Source: JAICLL01 sp035252155
GTDB lineage: Bacteria > Planctomycetota > Planctomycetia > Pirellulales > JAICIG01
Assembly (NCBI GenBank): GCA_035252155.1
Contig: DATFDL010000576.1
Location: 1-19,605, forward strand
Direction of reading: 5' to 3'
Length of the DNA: 19,605 nt
Numbering within the stretch: the first letter of the stretch is position 1; every line of letters begins with the position of its first letter. The position numbers and the translations under genes were made by a program. The notes below the pieces were generated by a model. The model ran no database searches. It was given only the letters and a program-made list of their open reading frames with translations, and was not told the origin of the DNA. Of this stretch, positions 1 to 7,357 are shown piece by piece.

Positions 1-39
1 AAGTCAAAATGCAAAATGTAAAAGTCAAAATGCAAAATG
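1..39. repeat. Short AT-rich tandem repeat (21-bp period)
   Basis: The 18-mer AAGTCAAAATGCAAAATG occurs at 1-18 and again at 22-39, a 21-bp period with about 1.9 copies visible. The array may continue left of the window. It is far more A-rich than the surrounding GC-rich DNA and lies directly against the dispersed element that starts at about 41. I assign no function. Confidence 0.75.
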
Positions 40-40
40 C

Positions 41-183
41 TCTGATCGGTTTGACGTTCAGAATCGGCAATTGTGGGAACCGCCATGTGGCACAGCCGCC
101 CTCGGCTGTGTCGCCGACGCCAGTCGGCGTCGCGGAACCAGTCGAGAGCGGCTGGTCCACATCCCGATTTTGAATGTCAAAAC
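41..183. repeat. Dispersed palindromic element, copy A
   Basis: This stretch aligns with 14370-14513. Both share TCTGATCGGTTT at the left, an AATTG(T/C)GGGAAC segment, a core of 78 bp in each copy, and TTTGAATGTCAAA at the right. In this copy the core is 85-162. Its outer arms are ATGTGG + CA + a 16-mer starting CAGCCGCC (85-108) and the near reverse complement ending CCACAT (139-162), around an inner hairpin of GCCGAC/GTCGGC type. The right arm has two changes that weaken pairing compared with copy B. It lies downstream of the minus-strand PLP-enzyme gene. I infer a non-autonomous or REP-like intergenic repeat; no transposase is seen. Confidence 0.85.
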
Positions 184-223
184 CGATTAGGGAACCCCGG
201 CGCCAGACCAGCGCGTAGGATGT

Positions 224-1258
224 TCAGCGCCGCAACAGTTCATCGCGATAGGCGAAGAGCGCGGGTGTGCCGCCGGTGTGGAGGAATACCACCGGGCGGT
301 CGAGCGGCAGACCGCCGTGGCGCACGTCGTCGATCAACGCGGCCAGCGCCTTGGCTGTGTAAACCGGCTCGACCAAAATGCCCTCGGTCCGGGCAAGCAG
401 GTCGAGTGCCTCTTGGCCGCCGGGCGAGGGAATGCCGTAACCGTCGCCAATGTATTGGTCGGTCGTTTCCACGTCGCCCGGCTCGACCAATGCGGGCAGG
501 CCGATCAACTCGGCCGCCTGGTTGGCAGTGGCGGCCAGGTCAGTGGCGTGGTCCCACGGCCAGCGAATGGGGGCAATGATCCGCAGCGACGGCTCCGCGG
601 CCAAAGCCGTCTTGCCCAGCAGCAGCCCGGCCGCCGTCGAACCGGCCGATGCCACATAGACAGCGCTGGGCGATTTGCCCAGCTCGGCGAATTGCTCGAC
701 GATCTCGGCCAGGCACAAGGCATAGCTGACGGCCGCGCGCGGCTTGACCACGGCGTTGTCCCAGCAATAGACGCGCTGGCCCTCGGCCCGCCATTGCTCG
801 GCGCGTCGGGCGATGCACTCATACAGCTCCGGCCCCAGCGGCAGATCGACGATCTCGACGGTCGCCCCCAGTAGATAATCGAGCAGCAGGTTTCCTTGGA
901 TCTCGTCGGAGTGCCCGCCACGGCCCAAAATTAGATGGCACGCCAGCCCCAGCTTGGCGCAGGCGGCGGCGGTTTGCCGGCAATTGTTCGATTGCACGCC
1001 CGCGCCCCACAGCAGCTTCTCGGCGCCGAGCTGCTGGGCATGGGCCAGGATGAACTCGTTGTGGCGGGTCTTATTACCGCCGAAGGCCAGGCCCGTGCAA
1101 TCGTCGCGTTTGATCCAGACGCTCGGCCCGCCTAGCGCCGCCGAAAACCGCGGCAGCGGTTCCAGCGGCGTCGGCAGATGGGCCAGCGGCGTGCGCGGCA
1201 AGCGGCCGATCTGCCGCCGCAATTGGTCGGTGGTCAAGGGCGAAGTGATGGTGCTCAT
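224..1258 (-). CDS. PLP-dependent D-cysteine desulfhydrase / ACC deaminase family protein
   Basis: The product is a 344-residue fold-type II PLP enzyme, probably cytoplasmic, that would deaminate or desulfhydrate a small amino acid such as D-cysteine or 1-aminocyclopropane-1-carboxylate. Visible family signatures are WIKRDD followed by GGNKTR, whose Lys63 is the expected Schiff-base lysine; QSNNCRQTAAA, the substrate loop; SAGSTAAGLLLG, in the position of the phosphate-binding glycine-rich loop; and LHTGGTPALFAY near the C-terminus. The length matches the family (about 325-340 residues). ATG 1258 is preferred because the 19-residue upstream extension has no family character; no clear Shine-Dalgarno is visible. 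The substrate cannot be decided by eye: the QSNNC loop is not exactly the usual form of either named enzyme, so dcyD and acdS are both left unassigned. It stands alone, divergent from trmL. Confidence 0.9.
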   Translation of the reverse strand: MSTITSPLTTDQLRRQIGRLPRTPLAHLPTPLEPLPRFSAALGGPSVWIKRDDCTGLAFGGNKTRHNEFILAHAQQLGAEKLLWGAGVQSNNCRQTAAACAKLGLACHLILGRGGHSDEIQGNLLLDYLLGATVEIVDLPLGPELYECIARRAEQWRAEGQRVYCWDNAVVKPRAAVSYALCLAEIVEQFAELGKSPSAVYVASAGSTAAGLLLGKTALAAEPSLRIIAPIRWPWDHATDLAATANQAAELIGLPALVEPGDVETTDQYIGDGYGIPSPGGQEALDLLARTEGILVEPVYTAKALAALIDDVRHGGLPLDRPVVFLHTGGTPALFAYRDELLRR

Positions 1259-1354
1259 GGGAATGTGCTGACAGCAGTGATGGAATTGAATTTTTTTGGT
1301 GAAAAATCGCACCACGACACAAACCCGACGCGCAAGCTGTGGTGTTGCGCTTTC

Positions 1355-1588
1355 GACCCCATCGAGCTTGTCTCGATGGTGAAGAAGATGGTGTGCTAGT
1401 CGCGTTTCGCGGCATTTTCACGACCCCATCCAGCTTGCCTGGATGGTGAAGTAGATTTGGACCGGCGACGCGGTCCTGGGGTATCTGATTCACCATCCAG
1501 ACAAGCTGGATGGGGTCTTTTGTCGGTTTTTGCGGTGGTTTTCTAGCTCACCATCTCGTTCACCAATCCGCACAAGGCGGATGGGGTC
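1355..1588. repeat. Mirror array of four covarying hairpin units
   Basis: Four 28-29 bp units lie at 1355-1382 and 1422-1449 (forward) and at 1490-1517 and 1560-1588 (reverse). Each has the form GACC, 8-bp stem, loop CTTG(T/C), stem, TGA. The stem arms change together: CCATCGAG/CTCGATGG, CCATCCAG/CTGGATGG, and CCATCCGC/GCGGATTGG, the last with one bulged base. Spacers are 39, 40 and 42 bp. A small hairpin, GGACCG/CGGTCC (1459-1476), marks the symmetry centre, so the whole block is also one large imperfect palindrome. The block fills most of the 439-bp spacer between the divergent PLP-enzyme and trmL genes. I see no convincing coding sequence in that spacer. Confidence 0.9.
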
Positions 1589-1697
1589 CGAAAAGCGCAA
1601 CATCAAAACTGGCGCTGCGGGTTAGTGCTGAGTACCCTAACAGAGTAAGCTTCAGGCAAAGGGTTCGCCAGATATTGCCGCGGGAGCCGCCGCGCGA

Positions 1698-2171
1698 ATG
1701 AAGTACGCCCCGCTGTTACACGTCGTTCTGCACCAACCGGAGATTCCGCATAACGCCGGCGCGGTCGGCCGCACCTGCGTGGCGACGGGCTGCAAACTGT
1801 GGCTCGTCCGACCGTTGGGTTTCCGCGTCGACGACTATTATCTGCGCCGCGCCGGACTCGATTATTGGGAGCACCTGGAGTGGGAGGTCGTCGACGATTG
1901 GGCCGCGCTGGTCGAGCGGCTGGGCCCGCGCCCGCCGTATTTCTTTAGCAAGTCGGGCAACCGCAGTTATCTCGACGTGGCCTATCAGCCCGGCGACGTA
2001 CTGGTGTTTGGCAGCGAATCGAGCGGCCTGCCGCCGAGCCTGACGGCGCCCTGCCCCTATCGCGTGCTCCGCATCCCTATTCGGCCGCAGGTGCGCAGCT
2101 TGAACCTCTCGAACGCCGTAGCCGTGGCGATCTACGAGGCCCAGCGGCAGTGGCAGGTAGACAAGCCCTAA
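1698..2171 (+). CDS. trmL: tRNA (cytidine/uridine(34)-2'-O)-methyltransferase TrmL
   Basis: The product is a 157-residue SPOUT-class methyltransferase that uses S-adenosylmethionine to 2'-O-methylate the wobble nucleotide of tRNA-Leu species in the cytoplasm. All three SpoU motifs are present and in order: PEIPHNAGAVGRTC (residues 14-27, with Asn19 and Arg25), LVFGSESSGLP (about residues 101-111), and LRIPIRPQVRSLNLSNAVAVAIYEA near the C-terminus, which forms the trefoil-knot cofactor site. The length is that of the minimal YibK/TrmL enzymes, with no RNA-binding extension, which argues against TrmH or RlmB. ATG 1698 puts the first conserved strand (LLHVVLHQPEIP) at the usual position. A GGGAG at 1682-1686 is somewhat far upstream for a ribosome site. 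The gene is divergent from the PLP enzyme across the hairpin array. Confidence 0.95.
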   Translation: MKYAPLLHVVLHQPEIPHNAGAVGRTCVATGCKLWLVRPLGFRVDDYYLRRAGLDYWEHLEWEVVDDWAALVERLGPRPPYFFSKSGNRSYLDVAYQPGDVLVFGSESSGLPPSLTAPCPYRVLRIPIRPQVRSLNLSNAVAVAIYEAQRQWQVDKP

Positions 2172-2200
2172 GTTGGACGATGGCCTTTTGCGAATTCGGA

Positions 2201-2244
2201 GGATCCTTCCAGGCCGTCGTGGCAGACGGCCTGGAAGGCCATCC
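2201..2244. terminator. Strong hairpin after trmL (terminator-like or intergenic repeat)
   Basis: A perfect 14-bp stem, CCTTCCAGGCCGTC at 2205-2218 with its complement at 2225-2238, encloses a 6-nt loop. GGAT (2201-2204) and ATCC (2241-2244) extend the stem past a 2-nt bulge. It begins about 30 nt after the trmL stop and ends about 40 nt before the LRR gene start. No T-run follows on either strand, so it is not a classical intrinsic terminator. It may be a member of a dispersed palindrome family. Confidence 0.6.
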
Positions 2245-2274
2245 TACGAGGCGCGCCGCCCCGCTGCGAGAGTG

Positions 2275-2286
2275 TACAATGCGCGA
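2275..2286 (+). promoter_or_regulatory. Possible -10 box (TACAAT) for a leaderless LRR-gene transcript
   Basis: TACAAT at 2275-2280 matches five of six positions of a sigma-70 -10 hexamer and ends six bases before ATG 2287. Transcription would then begin at or next to the start codon. There is no Shine-Dalgarno between them and no good -35 hexamer. This is inference from position only. Confidence 0.35.
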
Positions 2287-3846
2287 ATGACGTCACCACC
2301 ACATGAGGACTTGCCGATCCCGCGATTCCGGCACAGCCTGCGGGTGCTGATCGGCATTTGCTTGTTCGCGGTCGCCGCTCGGATCCACTTGGGCATTGCA
2401 CAGGGGCCGAACGCGGCTTATTGGCAACTGCCCGAAAGCCCGTGGCGCACGTTTTGGTTCGGCGTCGTTGCGGTCGCGTTTTCCATCGCGGCGGCCGTAA
2501 TCGGCTTGAAATGGATCAATCGCCCTTCGGCGGTGCTGCTGGCCACGGCTGTCGGCGGCCTGAGCACCGCGGCCCACAACGGCGTGTTCGGCGCGGCAAT
2601 GGGGTGTGTCATCGGGCTGCTCATCGCCTGGCACTTCGCGCGCATCGCGACATGGTGGCTAATTCAAGCGCTGCTCGCAACCATCGCCGGCATCGTCGGA
2701 GGTGCGTTGGCGCTTTGGCTCGATCCCGACTTAAGCGATGGCCCGTGCCTGGCGACGTGCGCGGCACTAGTGGTTTGGCTTGCATTGCTGGCGGTCGGAC
2801 GCCGCCGATTCCGGCGCGAAAATACCCGCGGCTCCCGATGGTCGAGGTGGCTCGCCAATCTCTCGCTCCTCATTTTTGTTGGCTTCGGCGGCTGGCTCAG
2901 TCTGTCGGTCGATCTTTATCGCCGGGTTTACCGCCTCGATGACGGGCAGGTCGAACGTGATCCCGACATTTATTGGGCGCTGCCGCCGCATCAAGTTGGC
3001 GTCCGGGACACATCGTACACGTGGCTATGGCCGGGGCCTCTTTGTGTGCGCGGCTTGACCATCAACTCGCGCGCAACCGACGACGACCTGTTTATGCTGC
3101 GCGGTTGGACCGATTTGTTTGAGTTGTCGATCGCGAGCGAACAGATCAGCGACGCCGGGCTCGCCCATCTGACTGAGTTGAAATCGCTGAACACATTGGA
3201 ACTACGAAGCCCGCGCGTCACGGACGCCGGGCTTGCGCATATCTCTTGGTTGACCGCGCTGCGCACGCTGAGCCTTCGGCGGGCGCACGTTTCACGTGAT
3301 GGGCTGGCGCGACTGAGCGCGCTTCCGATGCTTAGACAATTGTCGCTGGCCGATGGACCGACTAGTGACGAAGACCTTGCGGTGTTGCGCAGGCTGCCAG
3401 CGATTGAAATTTTCGATCTTAGCGGTACGCGAATCACTGATCAGGGGCTCTCGCAATTGCCACTGATCTGGCGGCTCGCCGACCTTGACCTCGCTCGTAC
3501 GAGAATAACCGGCGACGGGTTGCCGTCGCTTCGGCGATTTACGCTCCTAGGAAGGCTCGATTTATCTGACACGGAACTTACTAATGAGGGATTGCGGAAC
3601 CTGCGGGGCCTGTCGGTCAGAACCGTCGCGCTCGACGACACGTCGATCACCGACCAAGAGCTGGCCGGTCTCGAATCGATCTGCCTGCACGGGTTGTCGC
3701 TCCGCCGCACCAAGATTTCCGACGCTGCGATCGAGCATTTGCAGCGGCAAAAATTTCTGGGGCGTTTAGATCTTGATGGCACAAACGTCACCGAAGCCGG
3801 CAAAACGCGACTTCGCGAGTTACTTCCGATGTGCAAGATCGAATGA
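2287..3846 (+). CDS. Membrane-anchored leucine-rich repeat protein
   Basis: The product is 519 residues. The first ~210 residues hold about six hydrophobic segments (starting around residues 17, 56, 83, 123, 155 and 188), including LLATIAGIVGGALALWL and LLIFVGFGGWLSL. A short linker follows, and from about residue 262 there are about ten consecutive 23-24 residue leucine-rich repeats of the form (D/E)xGLxxLxxLxxLxxLxLxxTxIT, running to the C-terminus. This is the RNI/LRR_6-like type common in planctomycetes. The repeat domain would be a binding scaffold held at the membrane; no catalytic motif is seen and the ligand is unknown. The reading frame stays open upstream to 2173, but ATG 2287 is chosen because the intervening DNA is the GC-rich hairpin spacer and encodes an arginine-rich stretch without family character. 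Confidence 0.85.
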   Translation: MTSPPHEDLPIPRFRHSLRVLIGICLFAVAARIHLGIAQGPNAAYWQLPESPWRTFWFGVVAVAFSIAAAVIGLKWINRPSAVLLATAVGGLSTAAHNGVFGAAMGCVIGLLIAWHFARIATWWLIQALLATIAGIVGGALALWLDPDLSDGPCLATCAALVVWLALLAVGRRRFRRENTRGSRWSRWLANLSLLIFVGFGGWLSLSVDLYRRVYRLDDGQVERDPDIYWALPPHQVGVRDTSYTWLWPGPLCVRGLTINSRATDDDLFMLRGWTDLFELSIASEQISDAGLAHLTELKSLNTLELRSPRVTDAGLAHISWLTALRTLSLRRAHVSRDGLARLSALPMLRQLSLADGPTSDEDLAVLRRLPAIEIFDLSGTRITDQGLSQLPLIWRLADLDLARTRITGDGLPSLRRFTLLGRLDLSDTELTNEGLRNLRGLSVRTVALDDTSITDQELAGLESICLHGLSLRRTKISDAAIEHLQRQKFLGRLDLDGTNVTEAGKTRLRELLPMCKIE

Positions 3847-3897
3847 CATCCCTTCGACGTCAGAGGAAAAGTGCAAGCCGTCAGGCGGAGCAACGGC

Positions 3898-3969
3898 GCG
3901 TTTTTACAGGCATTAGCCGGGCAGGCAAATGACAGCATTTATTTGCCCGGCCGATGCCTGACAAAACGC
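3898..3969. repeat. Long imperfect inverted repeat downstream of the LRR gene
   Basis: Nested paired blocks are GCGTTTT (3898-3904) with AAAACGC (3963-3969), CAGGCAT (3907-3913) with ATGCCTG (3954-3960), GCCGGGCA (3916-3923) with TGCCCGGC (3944-3951), and AAAT (3927-3930) with ATTT (3937-3940). Short mismatches separate the blocks. It begins about 50 nt past the LRR stop. No T-tract follows on either strand, so a role as an intrinsic terminator is uncertain. Confidence 0.75.
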
Positions 3970-4190
3970 ACGGCTGCGCCGCCGAAATCGCCGCGACGTG
4001 GGCTCGACGACGGGGCCAAGCTAGTGCTTAGGCAATATTGAGCGATACTATCCGCCCACCGGAGTGCGGCGAGATGGTGGGATTCGCAAGCTCGTCACCA
4101 CCCTACGACCGCTCGTTGGTTGACTGCTGTGAGCGTGGCGACCAAAATAAAACGGGCGGCATAAGTTCCGACGCCGGGGCACGCACTTTC

Positions 4191-4196
4191 GGAGAG
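4191..4196 (+). promoter_or_regulatory. Ribosome binding site of the first VWA gene
   Basis: GGAGAG sits four bases before ATG 4201 (six bases if counted from the GGAG core). It supports this start codon. Confidence 0.7.
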
Positions 4197-4200
4197 TACC

Positions 4201-5664
4201 ATGATCCGAAACACCTCAGCCTGGCTCTCTGTGGCGATGATGATCGGACTGGCGTTTTGCCAATTCTCCGTTGATTCGGTGATTGCCGACGACGAGCCCG
4301 CGACCGAAGAACCCGCCGCCGAGCAAACCGCCGAAGCGGGCAAGCCTGCCCGTGGGAAGCCCGCGAGCAGGCGGGGCAAGGCGGCGGCCAAAGAGTCGCT
4401 GTCGCCGCCGCGGGCGGTGCAGGTCAAGCTGCTGCGGCAGATGAAGAGCAATAAGCCGGCCATCCGTACCGCCGCGGTGCGGCAGCTCGAAGAATATCCT
4501 ACCGCAGAGGCCGCCCGATTTCTCATGCAGCACGGCCTGGGCAGCTCGTTCGACGATGTTCGCCTGGCGGCCTATCAGACGCTCATCGCGCTGAACGACG
4601 AGCAGCCTGTGGCCGATTATGTGCTGACTGCGATCGAAAAAGCCATCAAACGCGGCGAGGCCGCCGAGACTACCGGCAGCCTGCTGGGGGTGGCGCTGGC
4701 CTCGAACGACTCGCAAACCGAAAGCCGCGCGCTGGGACTGTTCGACAAGGCCAGCCGGCAACCGCAGGGCGGCCCGCTGGTGCTGGCGCTGGCCGATACG
4801 CTGGGCCTGCAAGCCGACGAGACCAGCCTGGCGACGCTCGTAAAAATGTCGAACCGGCCGGTGTTCAACGAGCGCTTCGCCCTGCGCCGCGCCGTAGTCG
4901 GGGCGATGTGCCGCATTCCGCTGGCCGCCGCCACCGATGCCCTGGTCAAGCTGCTGCCGACCGTCACCGGAGAGGTGCGTGGCGACATCGTTCGCCATCT
5001 CACCGCGACAACCGGCCAGCAGCACGATCTCGACGCCCAGGCCTGGATCAAGTGGTGGAACGCCAACCAAAACGAGTTTCAACTGCCCAAATCGGGCCAA
5101 CCGGTGACCAGCATGTCGCAGGCCATCAAGTCGGCCCCGACCTATTACGGCCTGCCGCTTTATTCAGACCGGACGGTGTTTGTGATCGACACCTCGGCCA
5201 GCATGTCGGGCGGGCGGATCGAAGCCGCCAAGCGTGAATTGACTACCGCGATACTCGCGCTGCCCGAAGGGGTGCATTTTAACGTGCTGGCCTTCGATAT
5301 TGCCGTCACGCCCTGGTCGGACGAATTGCTGTTGGCCTCGAAGGAGAACAAAGCGGCGGCGGTGGCTTTCGTGTTGTCGCGCGGGCTGGGGCCGGCCACG
5401 GCCTCGTACAACGCCTTACGCGCGGCGTTCGAGTTCGACACTGAATCGATCTATTTCTTGACCGACGGCGAACCGGCCGGCGGCACGATCAACGACCCGA
5501 CACAGATCATCGTGCTGTTGACCGAGATGAATCAGAGCAGGCGGTTGACGATCAACTCGATCGGCATCGGCGTCGGGCCGCCGGGGCTCATCAATCCATT
5601 CGACACGTTTCTCAGCGTGCTGGCCAAGAGCAACTATGGAGAGTATCGGCGGGTCGACCAGTGA
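4201..5664 (+). CDS. Secreted HEAT-repeat and von Willebrand factor A domain protein (paralogue 1)
   Basis: The product is 487 residues. Residues 1-30 resemble a signal peptide (hydrophobic core, ending VIADD), followed by an acidic, Ala/Pro/Glu-rich linker to about residue 75. HEAT-like helical pairs follow (for example IRTAAVRQLEEYPTAEAARFL), then a GEVRGDI(V)RHLTA...WIKWW segment, and a C-terminal VWA domain from about residue 323. The VWA domain has a complete MIDAS metal site: D330-T-S332-A-S334, Thr400 in ATAS, and D422 in TDG. Such domains bind a protein ligand through a divalent cation; the partner is unknown. The chain ends right after the VWA fold (NYGEYRRVDQ) with no membrane anchor. 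It shares architecture, and by eye more than half its VWA residues, with the gene at 5946, which implies tandem duplication. Confidence 0.9.
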   Translation: MIRNTSAWLSVAMMIGLAFCQFSVDSVIADDEPATEEPAAEQTAEAGKPARGKPASRRGKAAAKESLSPPRAVQVKLLRQMKSNKPAIRTAAVRQLEEYPTAEAARFLMQHGLGSSFDDVRLAAYQTLIALNDEQPVADYVLTAIEKAIKRGEAAETTGSLLGVALASNDSQTESRALGLFDKASRQPQGGPLVLALADTLGLQADETSLATLVKMSNRPVFNERFALRRAVVGAMCRIPLAAATDALVKLLPTVTGEVRGDIVRHLTATTGQQHDLDAQAWIKWWNANQNEFQLPKSGQPVTSMSQAIKSAPTYYGLPLYSDRTVFVIDTSASMSGGRIEAAKRELTTAILALPEGVHFNVLAFDIAVTPWSDELLLASKENKAAAVAFVLSRGLGPATASYNALRAAFEFDTESIYFLTDGEPAGGTINDPTQIIVLLTEMNQSRRLTINSIGIGVGPPGLINPFDTFLSVLAKSNYGEYRRVDQ

Positions 5665-5673
5665 GCAGGAGTC

Positions 5674-5705
5674 GGGGGTCGGGGGTCGGGATTCAGGGGT
5701 CGGGG
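5674..5705 (+). repeat. G-rich tandem tract with G-quadruplex potential
   Basis: Five G-runs (5, 5, 3, 4 and 4 bases) are separated by TC, TC, ATTCA and TC, beginning ten bases after the first VWA stop codon. This meets the usual four-run pattern with short loops on the coding strand. It could also be a copy of a simple GGGGTC-type dispersed repeat. Confidence 0.7.
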
Positions 5706-5732
5706 CGTTAGGGGCCGGCAATAACAGGGTGC

Positions 5733-5801
5733 CACGGCATCCGTCGCGGCGCGCATGCCAAGCGCCGCACACTGGCATAGCTCGCCGCGACGGACGCCGT
5801 G
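5733..5801. repeat. Long hairpin between the two VWA genes
   Basis: The arm at 5733-5751 (CACGGCATCCGTCGCGGCG) pairs with 5783-5801 at 18 of 19 positions. The 31-nt loop holds a second stem, ATGCC (5755-5759) with GGCAT (5774-5778). It lies in the 281-bp gap between the paralogues. Its pairing strength suggests a mobile or REP-like palindrome, or an attenuating structure for the downstream copy. No T-run follows. Confidence 0.8.
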
Positions 5802-5935
5802 CCGAACTGCTCTTCGGCCCGACTTCTCTATGCCGCGTCACGGCGACCACGTCGTTGACAGCTTTTCGCGACCGCGCGACAATGAGGTCGGCGTTCCGCA
5901 TTTTTCTGCCCATCATTTTTTGCCTTCTTGGCAAC

Positions 5936-5940
5936 GGAGG
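5936..5940 (+). promoter_or_regulatory. Ribosome binding site selecting GTG 5946
   Basis: GGAGG lies five bases before GTG 5946. The upstream in-frame TTG at 5928 lies before this site and so cannot use it. The start of the second VWA gene is therefore placed at 5946. Confidence 0.75.
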
Positions 5941-5945
5941 CCGCG

Positions 5946-7340
5946 GTGTCGAGATTCATTGGCTATGGCCTGATTGTGGTGCTAACCACGATGTTAACGG
6001 TGGTAGCTAGGTCGGCCGACCGACCGAGGGCCGGTCGAGCCGCCACGCAGCGGGACGACAAGTCGAAAGACAAACCGCTTCGGCAAGTGCAGCGCGGCAT
6101 CTTGCAGCAGATGAAGAATAAAGATCCCGAGGTACGCGTCGCGGCAGTCGAGCGTTTGGCCGATTATCCCTCGCCCGAAGCCGCCCGGCTGCTCGTCGAA
6201 CAGGGCCTGGCGAGCGAATATGAGGATGTCCGCGCCGCCGCCTACGAGACGCTGCTCAGCTACAAGGAAAACGACGACGTCACGGCGTCGTTTCTGACGC
6301 AGGCCGAGAAAGAGATCAAGCGAGGCGTGCCGCGCGATGAGACCGGCACCATGCTGGCCGTGGCGCTGGCCTCCGACACGGCCGCCACCGAGGAACGGGC
6401 GTTGCGAGTGCTCGACGCGGCGGTCGCGCAGCCCAAGGGCGGCTTGCTGCTGGTGGTTACGCTAGCCGACGCGCTGGGCGCGGAGGCCAGCCCGTCGAGC
6501 TTGGCGACATTGGTCAAAATCTCGCAGCGGCCGATTTTTGAAGAGCAATTCGCCGTCCGGCGCTCGGTGGTTCAGGCCCTGACCAAAATCGAAGAAACCG
6601 ATGCCATTGACGCCCTGGTGCGTCTGCTCGCCAAGGCCCAAGGCGAGGTGCGCGGCGACATCATCCGGCACCTGACGGCGATCACCGGCGAGCATTTCGG
6701 GCTCGACGCCGAGTCCTGGGCCGATTGGTGGAAACAGAACAAGGAGGGCTTCGACTTTCCTGGCGCAGCAGCGCGGGCCGCCAACCTGGCCGAGCCGGTC
6801 CGGTCGATGTCGAGCTACTACGGCATGCCCATTTACGCGGCTCGGCTGGTCTTTGTGCTCGATACGTCGCGGAGCATGATGCAGCACGGGCGGATTTTGG
6901 CGGCCAAGCGCGAGCTGACCAGCGCCATCAACGGCTTGCCCGAAGGGGTGCATTTCGGAGTGTTGGCGTTCAGTGCCCGGGTGGTTCACTGGCAGCGGCA
7001 ACTGGTCGTCGCGTCGCCCGAGAACAAAAGTCGCGCGGTGGCGTTTGTCGAGCGTCAGGAGTTGGGGCACAACACGGCCTCGTACGACGCGCTGGAAGCG
7101 GCGTTCGACTACGACACCGAGGCGGTTTTCTTTTTGACCGACGGCGCCCCGCGCGGCGGCAAGGTGGTCGATCCCGACGAGATCGTCGACGTGGTCACGC
7201 GGCTGAACCGCACGCGGCGGGTGACGGTCAACTCGATCGGCGTGGCGGTGGGGCCGCCCGGCCTGGCGAACCCGTTCGACACATTTCTTAAGATGCTCTC
7301 GGAGCGAAACTACGGCGACTACCGCCGAGTGGACGAGTGA
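5946..7340 (+). CDS. Secreted HEAT-repeat and von Willebrand factor A domain protein (paralogue 2)
   Basis: The product is 464 residues from GTG 5946; a TTG at 5928 is an unlikely alternative. The N-terminus (FIGYGLIVVLTTMLTVVARSA) is a signal peptide or single anchor. Next come a short basic linker, HEAT-like repeats (VRVAAVERLADYPSPEAARLL), the GEVRGDIIRHLTAITG...WADWW segment, and a C-terminal VWA domain. The MIDAS site is complete: D306-T-S308-R-S310, Thr377 in NTAS, and D399 in TDG. It is colinear with the protein at 4201 but lacks that protein's long Ala/Glu/Pro linker. The role is probably metal-dependent protein binding outside the cytoplasm; the ligand is unknown. The 281-bp structured gap suggests that it may have its own promoter instead of being tightly coupled to paralogue 1. 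Confidence 0.9.
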   Translation: MSRFIGYGLIVVLTTMLTVVARSADRPRAGRAATQRDDKSKDKPLRQVQRGILQQMKNKDPEVRVAAVERLADYPSPEAARLLVEQGLASEYEDVRAAAYETLLSYKENDDVTASFLTQAEKEIKRGVPRDETGTMLAVALASDTAATEERALRVLDAAVAQPKGGLLLVVTLADALGAEASPSSLATLVKISQRPIFEEQFAVRRSVVQALTKIEETDAIDALVRLLAKAQGEVRGDIIRHLTAITGEHFGLDAESWADWWKQNKEGFDFPGAAARAANLAEPVRSMSSYYGMPIYAARLVFVLDTSRSMMQHGRILAAKRELTSAINGLPEGVHFGVLAFSARVVHWQRQLVVASPENKSRAVAFVERQELGHNTASYDALEAAFDYDTEAVFFLTDGAPRGGKVVDPDEIVDVVTRLNRTRRVTVNSIGVAVGPPGLANPFDTFLKMLSERNYGDYRRVDE

Positions 7341-7357
7341 CCTTGGCTCGCGCCTTA

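Larger units (their letters stand above)
3847..4200. other. 354-bp intergenic region between LRR and VWA genes
   Basis: It contains the 72-nt inverted repeat described separately (3898-3969) and the ribosome site of the next gene. An ORF starting at 4038 overlaps the VWA start in another frame and has no recognisable features. I see no RNA gene. Confidence 0.6.

Noticed and set aside
1355..1588. CRISPR array (28-nt repeats with 39-42-nt spacers)
   Set aside because: The geometry fits, but the last two units are inverted relative to the first two, the repeats vary in their stems, and no cas gene is present.
4038..4274. 78-residue ORF before the first VWA gene
   Set aside because: It overlaps the VWA start in another frame and has no recognisable features.
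4216..5100. 294-residue minus-strand ORF within the first VWA gene
   Set aside because: Antisense to the HEAT and linker region, Arg/Gly/Gln-rich, no domain.
5636..6010. 124-residue ORF between the VWA genes
   Set aside because: It runs through the G-rich tract and the hairpin, and its content is explained by those repeats.
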